A stretch of 64,000 nucleotides of DNA from Anolis sagrei (GCF_037176765.1 NC_090023.1:141065366-141129365); one strand, 5' to 3'; positions 21,248 through 63,194 are shown, counted from the stretch's first letter. The notes: generated by a model not told the origin, from the sequence alone. Made by a program: numbers and translations.

Positions 21248-23362
21248 ATACACATATATAAGAATGGCCATACAGATGCTGTTGGGAATACAACTCCCAG
21301 ACCTAGCCAGTATAGACATGGGTGAGGAATTATGGGAATTGCAGCAGAACAGCACCTGCAGGGCCACATGATTCCTTCCCCAGATGTTTATGCCCATCAC
21401 AGACAACTTATCAAAACTTTTCATACCTGTTTATCAACCCAAACTCAGAACTTACCAATAGAGAAATTCAAATATTCAGCTTAGACTCACAAAAGTGTGA
21501 ATGCTCAAATGATAGCAACCAGTTACACACACCAAAAACAGCACATAATTCATTGTAAAGGGTAGGGCTTTACATGCAGTTGAACATGTTCATTATTATT
21601 GCTACAGCTTATAAGACGTTCATATTAAAATTGATTGTCTTATGATTTTCTTTCTTCCCTGTGGAAATGAATCAATTCAGACAATGGTATACTGTTATTA
21701 GACCAAGTAGTGAGATTTATAAATGCATCACACTGTACAAACTGACACATCGCCATTGAAATGGGATTTTTCTTATCAAATTATTGTTGCACAGGCATCT
21801 TGCCAAAGCCATGATAAGCAGAAGGAAATTCACCATATCCAGTCTGCAAAAAGAATCCTGTTTCTCTTCTAATGAGCAACTAACATTTTAATTCAATTTG
21901 TGTTAAAAAAATATTACATGCACAGTTTAACTTGTAAGCAAAATTATACTCAGCTTCACAATTCATTGAGAGGAATGTTCCACAAATAATCAAAGGGTGC
22001 CAACCTGAGAAAACATGCGTAGCCCTGATCATTTTTATTTTACTTCTGGGCCACTTGCCACAAATAATTTGTGTAAAAGCTAGAAGCATATTAAAGCAAA
22101 TCCCAGCAGCATCATTTTCACTTAGTGCACATGGTTGAAGAATGCAGACATGAAAAAAATAGCTAGTTGCTGACTTCAGCCCCAGCAAATATAGCTGCCT
22201 AAGAGACTGTAAAATATCTGTGTTCTTGCTCAGCACTGTCAAAACCAATGATAAAACATAAAGTGAAACAATTTATCCACAGTTGACATCTTATTTGTAT
22301 ATTTAAAAACCACTAATGCTAATTGGAATTCTCATGCCACATGAAAATGTCACAACAGTGGTACTCAAGAGCAAATAAACATCAAAACAAAACCACCCTT
22401 TCTATTACTTCTCTATGATAAGGTGCTTAAGAGCTGTAAAAGATCCCAACAGCTATCCAGTCAATTCCCTGCCATGTCGGAAAGGCACAATCAAAGCATC
22501 CCCCGACAGATGGCCACCCAGCCACTGTTTAAAAGTTTCCAAAGAAGGAAAATCCACTGAACTCTGAGGCAAAAGTTCCACTTTTGAACAGCTCTCATGG
22601 TCAGGAAGTGCAGTGAGATATCCCTGTGAAATTGCAGGCGCAATATTTTGGACAAAAAGAATATACACAACGAGAGCTTAAGACAACTAGATACCAGGAG
22701 AAATACACACAATGAGGAGAAAGGGAATACAAATCACAGAAGGACTTTATTGTAAATTTCTCAAAGTGCCTTTAGACTCTCGAAGAAACATTTTATTTAA
22801 ATACACCCTCCTTTCCATGATTAAATTTTCTATTGTGGGGCTGTCCAGATATTGTTAAATATATGTTTAGATTTTAATTCAAGGTGGAAGTATTATATCT
22901 TCTGTCATCATTTCCTTGTTGTGGATTTAATGATTGAATCACTGCTCCTAAAATGCTTAATGCTCGACAATGTTCTTACCATCCCCTGCTTGTCCTTCAG
23001 TCTTGTTGATAAGCACAGTGTTTGAGCTTTTGATATGGAACATGAAGTTAGTTATGTACTATACACTCCTACTTCTGTGCAGTTCCATCAATTATACTGG
23101 GATGATAGAGGGCTTAAACCTGTTCCTACTTCTGACATTTTTGAGAATCCTGCCAGCGCCCTATGCCAGCATAACCACCCCAGAGCAAGCAGTGACAATA
23201 GAGGAAAAAGCCACGGCTGCAGCAGCCATGAAAGAAGTAAAATACTGGAGAAAAAGGCTACTCAGAGTCAGCCGTTCACTGCCATAGCTGTACAGCCCTG
23301 GAACAAGTGAAACCACTGGGGCAGCGTAACTACAAACTACCTGTAACCTGGTGTGTCTAAAT
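21248..23362. other. Intergenic between ELF1 and SUGT1
   Basis: A worn hairpin-MITE piece is likely at 21260-21375 (GGAATACAACTCCCAGACC, then GGGCCACATGATTCC). Otherwise AT-rich single-copy-looking DNA with no gene signal. Confidence 0.4.
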
Positions 23363-24110
23363 CAGTGTTTCTCAACCTGGGGGTCGGGACCCATGGGGAG
23401 GGTCGCAAGAAGGTGTCAGAAGGGTCACCGAAGACCATCAGAAAACACAGTATTTTCTATTGGTCATGGCCATTTTGTGTGGGAAGTTTGGCCAATTCTG
23501 TCCTTGGTGGGGTTCAGAATGTTCTTTGATTGTAGATGAACTATAAATCCCAACAACTACAATTCCCAAATGTCAAGGTCTATTTTCCCCAAACTCCACT
23601 AGTGTTCACATTTGGGCATTTTGAGTATTCGTGCCAAGTTTGGTCCGGATCCATCATAGTTTGAATCCACAGTGTTCTCTGGATGTAGATGAACTACAAT
23701 TCTAAAACTAAAGGTCAGTGCCCACCAAACCCTTCCTGTATTTTCTGTTGGTCATGGGAGTTCTGTGTGTCAAGTTTGGTTCAATTCCATAGTTGGTGGA
23801 AGTCAGAATACTCTTTGATTGTAGGTGAACTATTAATCCCAGAAACTACAACTCGCAAATTATAAAATCAACCCCCCCCCCCCCCCAAACTCCACCAGTA
23901 TTCAGATTTGGGTGTGTTGGGTATTTGTGCCAAATTTCATCCAGTGAATGAAAATACATCCTGCATATCAGATATTTACATTACGATTCATAAAAGTAGC
24001 AAAATTACAGTTATGAAGTAGCAACGAAAATAGTTGTATGCTTTGGGTTCACCACAACGTGAGGAACTGTATTTAAGGGGTCACAGTATTAGAAAGGTTA
24101 AGAAACACAG
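23363..24110 (+). mobile_element. hAT-type non-autonomous element with internal tandem units
   Basis: Left end CAGTGTTTCTCAACCTGGGG and right end AGGTTAAGAAACACAG are inverted copies. The inside repeats a unit of roughly 120-180 bp with TTGGTCATGGGAGTTCTGTG, TTTGATTGTAGATGAACTA and AACTACAA words two to three times. A poly-C run interrupts it at 23872. Confidence 0.75.
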
Positions 24111-24833
24111 TCATCTAGATAGTTCTGATAAACCATTTTCTATCCATTGTAGCTCCTTTACACACACACACAAACTGGCTTGCAGGAAGAAAGTTAAGGT
24201 AAGATACTGAGTATTAAATTCACCCTGTGTGTAGGCATGAAGAGCATGTTGAAGAACCTATTAGATTAATGCTGCATTGTACTGATCCGAACATTTCTGT
24301 GAGGCAGACAGATCAGGCGAGAGAAATGTCTGTACAACCCCAAAGCATATTAACCTATATTGTACAGAGCAAAAAACTATTCGCCAATTAAGGCCGGTGA
24401 CATCTTGACTCTGATAAATGTTTAATCATTCAAGTTAGCCTTTTTCTGTGTATATCATTTCTGAAATGGGCATAATCTGTGTAAATGTTCAAAATCCCCT
24501 TTAGGGACTTTGTAGCCCTATTTTTCCTTGAAACAAGAATTCTTTTCATATTTGTAGGGTCAGTAGGTAGCTATGTCTAAGGATTTCTCTTATCCCTAAA
24601 TCATGGCTGCTAGATTTCTAGATATCTGCAATTCTCAGTTTTGACATCATATGACTCTGTTTTTTGAAACTGAGTATAGCCCAACCTTCATTGTTCAGCC
24701 CTTTTCTTCTCTTTTGCCCAAGTATCACTGATGATCATAACATATTCCTGAAAGCTTACTGACCTTCTGAATTATCTGTTTCAGAGCCCCATCATTTAGT
24801 AGTGGTAGGTCTCTGTCACTCTTTCTTCATATA

Positions 24834-25129
24834 CCGTATATACTTGAGTATAAGCCGTGGCGCCTAATTTTACCACAGAAAACTGGGGGGGGGGGGGGGG
24901 ACTGGAAAACTGGAAAAACGTATTGACTCGAGTATAAGCCAAGAGTGGGAAATGCAGCAGCTACTGGTAAATTTCAAAATAAAAAGATACCAATAAAATT
25001 ACAATAGAAATAATAATTGTAATAATAATAGAGTAAAATAATGCATAACTTTGACTCAAGTATAAGCAGAGGGGGGCTTTTTGAGCCTATAAAAGGACTG
25101 AAAAACTTGGCTTATACTCGAGTATACAT
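24834..25129. mobile_element. MITE with TATACTCGAGTATAAGCC ends
   Basis: Both ends carry a roughly 23-bp inverted repeat (CCGTATATACTTGAGTATAA and its mirror), and a third copy of the same word occurs inside at 24927. ATA flanks both sides, fitting a Tc1/mariner-like origin. A G17-like run sits at 24884. Confidence 0.7.
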
Positions 25130-25377
25130 GATAATACTCATCAACAAAATAATAAGACAATACGTTTTTTGGGCAACTGATCTTTGAGGGCCAAATTTAT
25201 TTCTTTATAAATCTATTTGATGGTCACACTGGCAAAGGCACTACATCATCTGCTGCTTGCGGTTAAGTTATAGAGAGAATGTTACACTGACTTGTTTAAC
25301 TAGACCCTGCAATACTGATCAATTTTAAACATCCTTTTCCTGCCAAGCCAAACCCATATATCCACAGACAAAAATAT

Positions 25378-26374
25378 ACAATGATGTTGTATTTGATTTA
25401 TTTTCATAATAAACCAATTAAAATACAAAAAAGGCAAAGGGGTCCAAAAGAGTCCCACAATTTAAAATTTTCTTTTAAATACAAATTCACTTTGTAATAT
25501 ACGAATAGATATAACATTAGAGCTCTAAACATAATGATCTTATCTTTATCTATAAAATATTGCTCTGTGGAAAGAACATTTTTATGAAAACCTCTTTGAG
25601 AATTTAAATTACATATTTACAATAGAAAAGTACTTTTATAGAAACATTTCAATTGCAAAATACTTGTGCAAGTCCCATATACTTATTTTTTTCACCTCCT
25701 TACAAAAATAGCAGAAAATCATATTTTCTTTTTTATGCTTCGGGATTAGAGTGGTGTGAAAATAATTTTACCTGTTGTGACAACTTCCATTTTGATAAAA
25801 ATGTATATTTAATCTATCCATAAAATGAAAACAAAAAGTATCTAGTAAATAAAATGTATAAATGGTAAATATCTTCTTGATAAAGGGAGTCTTCTTATTT
25901 TGCACAATCTCTGGGACAAAATACAATAGAAACAAATTAACATTTGCTTACTGTGTACACAAACCAAAACTTTCTTAATTCACTGGCATAAATCAGATCT
26001 TTGAAATTTGCTGTGAGAATCAAACACATGGAATGAGAAGTGTGATAATTAACTCTTGCTTCAAAGCGTTGATTACAGTACTGGTTACAAGACAGACAAA
26101 TAATGCATGAAGTGTAGGAAATTTAAGAGCTGGACAGTGATCTAATAAAGATAAGCTGCATGTTCCTTTATACTTGCATTTTGAAACATCCATATATTAT
26201 TTAACAAAGAGAAAAAAATGAAATCAAATCTATAGTATTACCTTCTAAAATTAATTTCAGAAATTAAAGTATCTTCATAATATCTGCTTTGGAATCAAAT
26301 GATATATACAAAACTGAAGAAGTCCCATCACATTAAGGAAAACTGCCATACATGGAAGTTAATTTACTTCTGTT
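25378..26374 (-). other. ELF1 3' UTR (probable)
   Basis: About 1 kb of AT-rich, repeat-free sequence follows the ELF1 stop. An AATAAA signal on the minus strand at 25402-25397 would end it near 25.38 kb. The next element downstream is a MITE ending at 25129, so the repeat-free block agrees with a conserved UTR. The end is inferred from the signal only. Confidence 0.5.
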
Positions 26375-54609
<28,235 letters not shown>

Positions 54610-55199
54610 CTGTTAACACAAGACACATAAAGAAACATTACTTTAGCCTTGCATGACACGCAAACCTAGGAAACAAATTACAACAAAAATTGTGAAGTGT
54701 GTCACTTGACTTTCACTTGCATATGTCACTTGGAATATAAGGTTGGCTAAATCTAATGTGAAAATTGTGTTTCTCCTGATGTAGAACTGCAGCTCTCAGC
54801 TGTCCTGTCCAGTAAGGAATGGTATAAGTTGCAGTCCAACAAGATCTGGAGGGCCACACAATTCCCACCCCAACCTGAACTCAACTGTTAATTTTCACTA
54901 CAACAAAACAAATGGAAATTAATCCACTGATTTGGCAAGTTCCTGTTGATTCAATGGCTGTATGTAGGACTAACTGTATTTAGGCTTTTACAAGTACATC
55001 ATGCAGAACACTGACTTTAATTGATGGTGTGTCGAAGTCTTGCTTCCTGCCACAGGCATGCCTAGAGATCACTGGTTCAGTTGGGGAACGAACTAACACC
55101 CATCACTAAATCATCATCCAACCTAATGATAGCTGATCACAACAAAGATAAAAATTATAACGTGGATTCTCAAAATGTATGCTTGATGTACAGGGAAGT

Positions 55200-55998
55200 C
55201 AGATCTGGCCATGGTGGTCCACGCTCTGGTCACATCCCGGTTGGATTACTGCAACGCACTCTACATGGGGTTGCCTTTGAAGACTGCTCGGAAACTTCAA
55301 TTAGTCCAGCGAGAAGCAGCCAGATTGCTCACCGGAGCGACGTACAAGGAGCATACCACCCCCCTGCTGCGTCAGCTCCACTGGCTGCCGATCCAATTCC
55401 GAGCACAATTCAAAGTGCTGGTTTTGACCTACAAAACCCTATACGGTTCCGGCCCAGTGTATTTGTCCGAACGGATCTCCCTCTACATCCTATCTCGAAA
55501 TTTAAGATCTTCTGAGGAGGCCCTGCTCTCGACTCCGCCACTGTCACAAGTGAGGCTGGCGGGGACGAGGAGCAGGGCCTTCTCAGTGGTGGCCCCCCAC
55601 CTGTGGAACTCACTCCCCGGGGAGATTAGATCGGCGACTTCCCTCCTGACGTTTAGGAAAAAACTGAAGACCTGGGTGTGGGACCAAGCCTTTGGTCATT
55701 CTAACAACTAAACTAAGGATCTGATGATAGACAAGGGCAAATGGAATGGAATGAAATATGGACTCTGAACCCTGAGCTTGAGATTGTTTTAGCATGAGAT
55801 TGTTTTATTATTTTATTATGTATTGATGTTTTAATTAATTGTTGTATTGTTTTTGTATTTTGTACTACTTGTCAATTGATTTGGGCATCTAATTGTGCCT
55901 CCACTGTAAGCCGCCCTGAGTCCCCCCCCCCCCCCCCGGGGTGAGATGGGCAGGGTATAAGTAAGTGAAATAAATAAATAAATAAATAAATAAATAAA
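55200..55998 (+). mobile_element. L2-like LINE, 3' 0.8 kb with intact C-terminal frame
   Basis: An open frame of 166 codons (55211-55711) reads CNALYMGLPLKTARKLQLVQ, LHWLPIQFRAQFKVLVL and AFSVVAPHLWNSLPGEIRSA. A 3' UTR with TAAGCCGCCCTGAGTCCCC, a C17 run and AATAAATAAATA closes the copy. Its orientation opposes ELF1. Confidence 0.9.
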
Positions 55999-56199
55999 TT
56001 TCAAATCACTCAACTACTTGCAAGATAGTAAAGAAGTTTTTCTGCCATAGAGAAAAACTGTGGAGATGAAGTTAGTAGCACAATCTTTTGTAGACAAACT
56101 TTTGCTACCAATTTCATTCCTTTGAATGGCAAGCTTTATGAGCAGAATTTTTTAAAGCAGAAAATGTTAAAGTTGATGTATGGTGCTTGAATTGTTTTT

Positions 56200-56390
56200 A
56201 TTAAAGATTTTTATTTATCTGTTTTAATGGGATTTTAACTACATTGTTTTAATAATTGTAACATTTAATTCTATTTAAATATTTACATTTTGAGGTATCG
56301 TTTTGAGGTTGTGAGCTGCTTTGGGTCTCAATACTAGGAGAAAAGCAAGGTACAAATGAATATAACAACATCAACAACTATTATTCTCTC
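56200..56390 (+). mobile_element. L2-like LINE tail fragment
   Basis: TTGTGAGCTGCTTTGGGTCT and GGTACAAATGAATATAACAA resemble a worn L2-like 3' end. Confidence 0.5.
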
Positions 56391-57254
56391 AGTTAAGTCT
56401 CTAAAGTGTTAAAAATCTCTTTACAAACTGATAGTCAAGACTAACATGGCTAAGTCTTTGATTTCTGGCCTATATAGTTCTTTGATCCTTTCCATCTCTA
56501 GGAAACCTGATATACCATAGCTACTCAGTATATGAGATAAGAAGTAGAATGTTCTTATTTCTTTCCTCACTACAACAAGGTGGGTTAAAACAAGCTGTTC
56601 TTTCCTATTATATGTGAACTCTAAATTGAAAGAATGTTGCGTTTATGCTATTGCAAAAATTATAGATATGTAAAGCTCAAAAACGGATCTACTACAAATC
56701 AGTGCAGCCAGTTTATTCCTTAATAAGCAAAAAATACAGTTCTGCAATATTTGCAAAATCAGGAATTTGTTGGATTTCTATATCTTTTCCTTGGCTCAAA
56801 TACTTTTGCCTAATCTCACTTTCCTTTCAGCGCAGTGTCAGTGCAAGTCATTTGCAAAGAACAGGTAAAGGTCAGCATGCCTGAGATTGAAACCAGTTCA
56901 GAAGGAATGCCTGAAGTTCAAAAGAAAGACCCAAAGCATATAATAGCTATCAGGAGTGAACATCTCTCAATAAATAGCTCTAAAGATAATTATATAAATT
57001 CAACTATTCATGTCTGATAGGTGTTAAATGCTAGTCATAAATCCCCTTCTGTTACTAAGTTGGAGGTTAACAACAAATAAATGAATGTAGTCCCAAACAA
57101 TTTCAAGCATTTATCATAAACCAAGTGTTCAATATTCACCAAAGCCAATTAGAAGATAGTTAATAGTTGTCTAAGTTCATGTTCCTTATATAGTACAGAT
57201 GCATCAAGTTACTTGTTGTTTTCTTTATGCCACCATCCCAATTATAGAGTAAAG

Positions 57255-57389
57255 CAGTGGTTCTCAACCTGGGGTCCCCAGATGTTTTTGGCCTTCAACT
57301 CCCAGAAATCCTAACACCTGGTAAACTGGCTGGGATTTCTGGGAGTTGTAGGCCAAAAACATCTGGAGACCCCAGGTTGAGAACCACTG
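57255..57389. mobile_element. Hairpin hAT MITE, copy 3, perfect target duplication
   Basis: CAGTGGTTCTCAACCTGGGG mirrors CCCAGGTTGAGAACCACTG. The two arms of about 57 bases match with few differences. The 8-bp flank GAGTAAAG is exactly repeated on both sides, so this is a clean hAT insertion. Confidence 0.93.
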
Positions 57390-58104
57390 GAGTAAAGAAA
57401 TATGTATTCTTCACTCTCCAGTTAAAGCAAGACACTAATTAGCAAACCTCACTTCCATATCAGTTATTGCTTTCCTTTACAAGGTCTTCATTGGTTAAAA
57501 CATACAAAGGGGCAGATGGTCCTTAAGCTTCCCTATAAATGCAGTGTAATATGCATGAGACCATAAATAATATGTACCTGGTAGAAAAGTTAGGATTGGG
57601 GTTCACAATTTAAAAAATCTATCTTCATTACAGGAACACCACAAATCCTTAAATGCCCAACATTTTGCAATCTGTCTTCAGTCTAGCCTTCTCAAACAAG
57701 AACCAAAACAAAGAGCAAAGTCATGACAGACAGATACAGAAAACAACAGGTATTAAGTAACTCAACAGAACAGCTCCTCTATGTGCACCTATAGGTCAGC
57801 TATTAGTCTATACCAGGGTTCCACGTGTTCTCCTTTTTCTGGATATGTCCTCTTTGTTTTCAGAAGGAACAATTCTGTCAGAGGGACTTTTTAAAATGTT
57901 CATGTTTGCTTACACATCCCTTGGAAGCAAGCACCATTTGTAATTCTAATTACCTTTATTGTAAATCTAAGGAACAAAACAAAGCATAACATGCTATCAC
58001 TAGGGATGGCCAGAGAAAGGTAGGAAGGGGAAAAGAGGATGACAGCAACAGTGTCTCTTGCTCTGTTTCTCTGGAGCAGCAGAAAACACACTTGTTCCAG
58101 CTTC

Positions 58105-58321
58105 AGTATGGCATCCCTTCAAACATTTAAAAATTGCTATCATGCCTCCTCTTAAACTTTTCTTCTTCAGGCTAAACATGCCCAGCTCCCTAAGTCACTC
58201 TGCATAGGATATAGCTTCCAGATCTTTTAAGATTTTGGTTGCCTTCCTCTGAACATGCTCCAGCTTCCCAATATCTTTTCATTGTGGATACAGTATTCCA
58301 GGTGAGGTTGGATCAAAGCAA

Positions 58322-58354
<33 letters not shown>

Positions 58355-59345
58355 CCTTTATTTATACCCCACTAACATCTCCCGAAGGACTCGGTGCGGC
58401 TTACAAGAGGCTGAGGCCCAACACATCAATAAAACAACAGCATAACAAATACAACAATAAATAAACTCATAAAACAAGCAATAAACATTAAAAAAACAAT
58501 AGCAATAAGCATTAGACAATAACACCATGACACATTTAAAACTAAGGCTGGGCCAAATGTAATGATTAAAATTTTAAAATGCTGAACATGACAGGTGCGA
58601 TGGATAGGTTTTTGGAGATAGGTGCGATGTGCAGACAATCTTAAATCTCTAGTAAAGTGCAATTGGGACATGATGCTAGGAGTTTCCTATTCTGGGAAAA
58701 CACACTGGAACAACCACATCTTCAAGCTCTTCCTAAACACTGCCAAAATACAGTGGGACTATGACTTCTCTCAATCTTGATACAATACCACTATTGAGCA
58801 GCCTGTAATTACATTGAATTTTTAAGCTGCTCATTGGAGCTTAAAACTTGTGATCCACTAAGTGATCAATTTGTGATCTACTAAGATCCCTAGATCCATT
58901 TCACATGTATTATTTGTAAACCAAGTGTTACCTATACTATATATATTTGTATCTCATTTGTATTGCCTAAGTACAATACCTTATGTTTCTCCCTGTTGAA
59001 ATTCATTTCGTGAGTTTTGGTCCAGCCCGCCAACCTATTCAGGTACTTCTTAATTCTGATCCTGACCTATGAGATATTTGATACCCCTTCACATTTGTCG
59101 GAATTTGTATGGTTGATAAGCAAGCCCTCTATTTTATCATCCAGGTCATTTAGAAAAATGTTGAATAGCACCACTAATCAATTCTCTCCAGGATGAAAGG
59201 GAACCATTGGTCAGCAATTAGAAATCCACCTAACAGCAGCATTATGTAGACCACATTTTACTAGCCTGTTTCAATAAAATCATCAGCAACCTTATCAAAC
59301 ATGTTCTATATCTAGAGCATATCATTTATCTACCAAGCCTGTAAC
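58105..59345 (-). mobile_element. CR1 LINE fragment interrupted by an L2-like element
   Basis: The + strand reads the antisense of CR1: TTCTTCAGGCTAAACATGCC, GAACATGCTCCAGCTTCCCA and CAGTATTCCAGGTGAGGTTG. After an insertion at 58321-58740 it resumes with CCCTGTTGAAATTCATTTCG, GTCATTTAGAAAAATGTTGA and AAATCCACCTAACAGCAGC. Sense is minus; strongly decayed. Confidence 0.8.
58321..58740 (-). mobile_element. L2-like element inserted in the CR1 copy
   Basis: Starts with an (AAT)n run and TTTATTTATACCCCACTAAC, then CGAAGGACTCGGTGCGGCTT, the inverted L2-like tail. It ends near a worn coding piece, with CR1 sequence on both sides. Confidence 0.7.
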
Positions 59346-62300
59346 TCTATCAGCAAAACAGATAAGATACTAATTACATTTATTCCACTCTTTCCCTAAT
59401 TACCTTAAACTGGCCCATTTTCCCCTCACATCTCCCCTATGAGATAAACCTAAAAACAGCAACAGACCCAGAGACACCCTATTTTCTTTCTATCACCATC
59501 CTGTTCTCCAGCAGTATATCTATCCCTAAATCTTTCCCTTTGACAGAGAACTTGCTTTTTTTCACTGCATGTCTTCTTAAGCTTACTATAAGAAGATAAA
59601 GCACATGTAAAAAAGGGAGTGAATGCCAGAGAGAAAAGCTTAGCTACTGTGTTTATTGAGATGGAGGCTCCTTTTTTCTTTTCTACTAGGCTGGAAGTCC
59701 CCAATCAGTTATTAAGATTTAGTGTTTCTGAGTTCTCTGAAGAAACAGATTTTATAGGTTGCTTGTCAGCTTTTGTCTCTAAAGAAACATTTGCTTTGTA
59801 ACAGCAGAGATTTCAGAAATGAAAACTACCTATTATTTTCAAAATTCCATTGAGGATGAAGTCCGAGCTATAAATAAAATGTCATGTTCTTTATTTAATA
59901 GCCTCCGGGGTCTTCTATTCTTTTATGGGAGGTGGACTTGTCCCTAATCTGCTAGTGTTTTTCAACATACAGTACTGAACAGCATGTTCAGGTTATTGTT
60001 GTTATGTATATTCAAGCCAAATTTGACTATTAAGAACCTAGCCTAAGGTTTGTTTTTTTTTGTAAAAGTTGTTTAGAGGCTATTCGCCATCACCTTCCTC
60101 TTAGGCTGACAGAGTTTGCTTTGCTCATCATCACCCAATGGGTTCCTATGGCTGAATGGCTGAATGGACTCTCCTAGAGTCCTGGTCCAACCTTCACACT
60201 ATTACCTCACACTGGATCTAGAACAACATGTAGTTCCCTCCTCGCAAAACAAACCACAGTACTACTACTTTTATGGTATAAAAGTAATGCCTCCAATGTG
60301 TTTTGAAACACATAGTGACAGTATTCTAAGTGATCATATTTTATAACAGATGTTTTTAAAACTTCTTAGCAGTGCATTATTAAGAAACAAGGTCTAATAC
60401 TATTATCTGAATTTATTCTCAGGCAAATTTACATCATTATTATTAGCTCCAGAGACTTAAAAAAATCCAAGTTCACCACTGACAAACACCGATTTAAATA
60501 GAAAGTAGAAGAAGGCCAACTTTCTCAGCTTGGATCTACAGAGGTGGGCAGGGACTTATTCACCATTGTTGTTGACCTCTGATTCACTTATCACTAGTTA
60601 CAAAGATCTGTTAAAACTTTATGTGGCCTTGGTTTATTTATATCTGGAACACTGAGCATATGGCAGAAGTACGAATCCTATAACCAGCATAGCAAGCCAA
60701 GGAATGATTGAACTGAAACCCTAAAGATGTCAATTACACAGGTTTTTATTCAGATTTCAGACTGCATTATCTTAGCCAATTTCCTCTTGCAAAATGACCT
60801 TTCATAAAGGAGAAGTTCCAGACTACAAATACTGTATGAAGAACTTTTTAAAATCCCAGAATTATTATTCCTCTTGTTTTAAATAGTGTAAATTGTTCAA
60901 AATTTATTTTATCAATATCACCAAGACATCTTACGATACAGGAATGGATATAAAATTAGGATGGATAAGTTGACAAATCAACTCTCCTGAAGCACTTTCA
61001 GCAAGAATAGACAATGCTAAAATCTACAAGCCCTAAAGTATACTAGTCTGACTTTTGTATATGGTAATCTCATTTATCCTTATACTTACACTATTGTTGA
61101 CAAATGCTGTATTAAAATTCCATAAACATATTTCATATTTTAAGATCAAGTTTTGCTTTAAAAAACAGCCGATGTTTATGAATAAGTCATTAGACAAATC
61201 ACAAAGAACAGAGTTAGAACCTCGAAGGAAGTTGCATAAGGACCGGAAAGTTAAGCTGAAGAAATTCCTGCTGTTTCTGCTTATATTTTTTCCTCACCCA
61301 CCACAAACGGGTCTGTATTCAATAAATGAACGATATATGACAGTTGGATCATCACACTTTTTACATGCGCCCACTTCTGTCTTTCTGTGTATTCTGCCTC
61401 ACTGCATTTGTCTGCACACTTCCTATCACACATTTCATTTAACGTGTACACAAAATGTGTGTGCACATCATAATACACCAAAACACAGTAATTGTGTGAA
61501 TGTCTGTATTTAATTAAATCATATTCTTATTAAAGGACCAGGTTTTCGGACCAAATGAATTAAATTCAATTCCGCACTTGGATGACAAACATGGGGAAGA
61601 TTGCATTTTGTCAACATCATTCCACCAACTTCACTCTTTCATTATAATTCATGCAATGGCCACTCCTTATGTGAACTTTTCCAGTGCACTTCATGGGATT
61701 ATCCTTGGACACCATTTAAAAACCTGAGGTAATATAATAAGAACTGCAACCATACCATGCAGTTCTTATCCATATTATACGATTATTTTGCCTTCACTGC
61801 TTCATAACTTGCTTCAAGGTTCATTACCTCCAGGATTCAGATTAAGTTTAATCCTGCATACCTTTAGGGAACCTAGTTCCACATTCGCATTCTCAATAGC
61901 CATCAGAAGAATGCATTTTTACTGATAGTGCCCTATACATACAATGACAGCTTTATGTGCAGTCAAAATCAAACTTTCTTATTTTGGACAGTGGAGAGAT
62001 ATTAAATTTGGAAGTGGAAGTATTTTTCATGGTCATACCAACAAGGTGAGCTTTTAAAAAAACCCACATACAATGCAGACAGCTGGTTTGATCCATATCA
62101 ACAAACCAGTTCCAGAAGTTTATTTATCTCCACCTGCCTTTTTGTAAAGCAGAGAGATCTTAATTCACAATCAAGATCAACCCACTCCAAAACATCTGTC
62201 TAATAGCAAATATAATCCACAACTATTGTTAGTGAGAAAATAATCTCAGTGTGAGAATTATAGCTAAATCCAGAAGAAGGAAAGCCAGAGGAGGGTGTGA

Positions 62301-62356
62301 AGTGACATTACTGTTCTAGTGCCTTGGCTCTGCTTCCACTATACCAGGATTTAAAC
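59346..62356 (-). other. ELF1 first coding intron, unassigned
   Basis: Three kilobases of AT-rich sequence with no repeat family and no exon-like stretch I can support. The 152-codon + frame at 61055-61513 has no family signature. Confidence 0.4.
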
Positions 62357-62489
62357 CAGGCATGGGAAAACTTGGCCCTCCAAGTGTTTTGGACTTCAAC
62401 TTCCACAATTCTTAACAGCCAGTAAACTGTTAGGAATTGTGGGAGCTGAAGTCCAAAACACCTGGAGAGCCGAAGTTTGCTCGTGCCTG
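62357..62489. mobile_element. Hairpin hAT MITE, copy 4
   Basis: CAGGCATGGGAAAACTTGGC mirrors the right end GTTTGCTCGTGCCTG. Arms GTGTTTTGGACTTCAACTTC and its inverse are long. Flanks ATTTAAAC and GTTTAAAG share six of eight bases. Confidence 0.85.
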
Positions 62490-63194
62490 GTTTAAAGAGA
62501 ACCCACCCATTCCCTGGGGAATCTTTCCAGCAGCTCCTTACAATCTTATTATTATCTCGGACATATTGTGGCAAATTTTGCCAGAGGAACGAAAGCCTTC
62601 AGCCATTATGTAGCATTCTTGTGGGGTTTTACAAGTAGCTTATTGCTTTAGTTTATTATTATTAATTATGTTTATGATTATTATTTTCATCTTTTGGCTT
62701 TCACACTTGACTGAAAGGTAATTGGGCATACTTATTTTAAAACAAGAGAAAAGGGAAGGAAATCAGAGTGCTGTGCTACATGTAATGTTGTTTCTTGTAA
62801 CAGGTTACTTTTTAATAATTGCAGTGGAACAAAGATACATTTTAAAACAATGTAATAAGTAAGAGCAATTCTATTTTATTTATAGTCATTTCTAAGGGCA
62901 TGTTAACGATCATTTTGACAGAAAGTTTACAAATACCTTTCATCAAACCAAGTGCCTTTTAAAAATAAAAATGTAACAAAAATAATGGAAAAGTAACAGG
63001 CAGTGCAACAAGCACTGTAGTTCCCCAACATCACAAAATAATAGCAATTGATGACTTTTTAAATATTAATGAGTGGGAGAAATAATTACATTAAAAAATT
63101 TCTAAGCTCTAAGGAACATTAGAAAAGTGAAACTTTTATATAATTATTGGAAAAGAAAAAATACAGTATTATTTCTAGATCCATATTAATTGTT

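Noticed and set aside
55410-55613. Minus-strand frame inside the L2-like copy
   Set aside because: Antisense shadow of the LINE protein.
56702-57017. Two + strand 60-codon frames considered as an ELF1 first exon
   Set aside because: Wrong strand, and neither resembles the MAAVVQQNDLVFEF start of ELF1; no matching minus-strand sequence was found to the right edge.
57257-57442. A 61-codon + strand frame
   Set aside because: Lies almost wholly in a hairpin hAT MITE, which mirrors itself and gives frames on both strands.
61055-61513. A 152-codon + strand frame
   Set aside because: No domain, no exon-like borders and odd composition; treated as chance in AT-rich intron.
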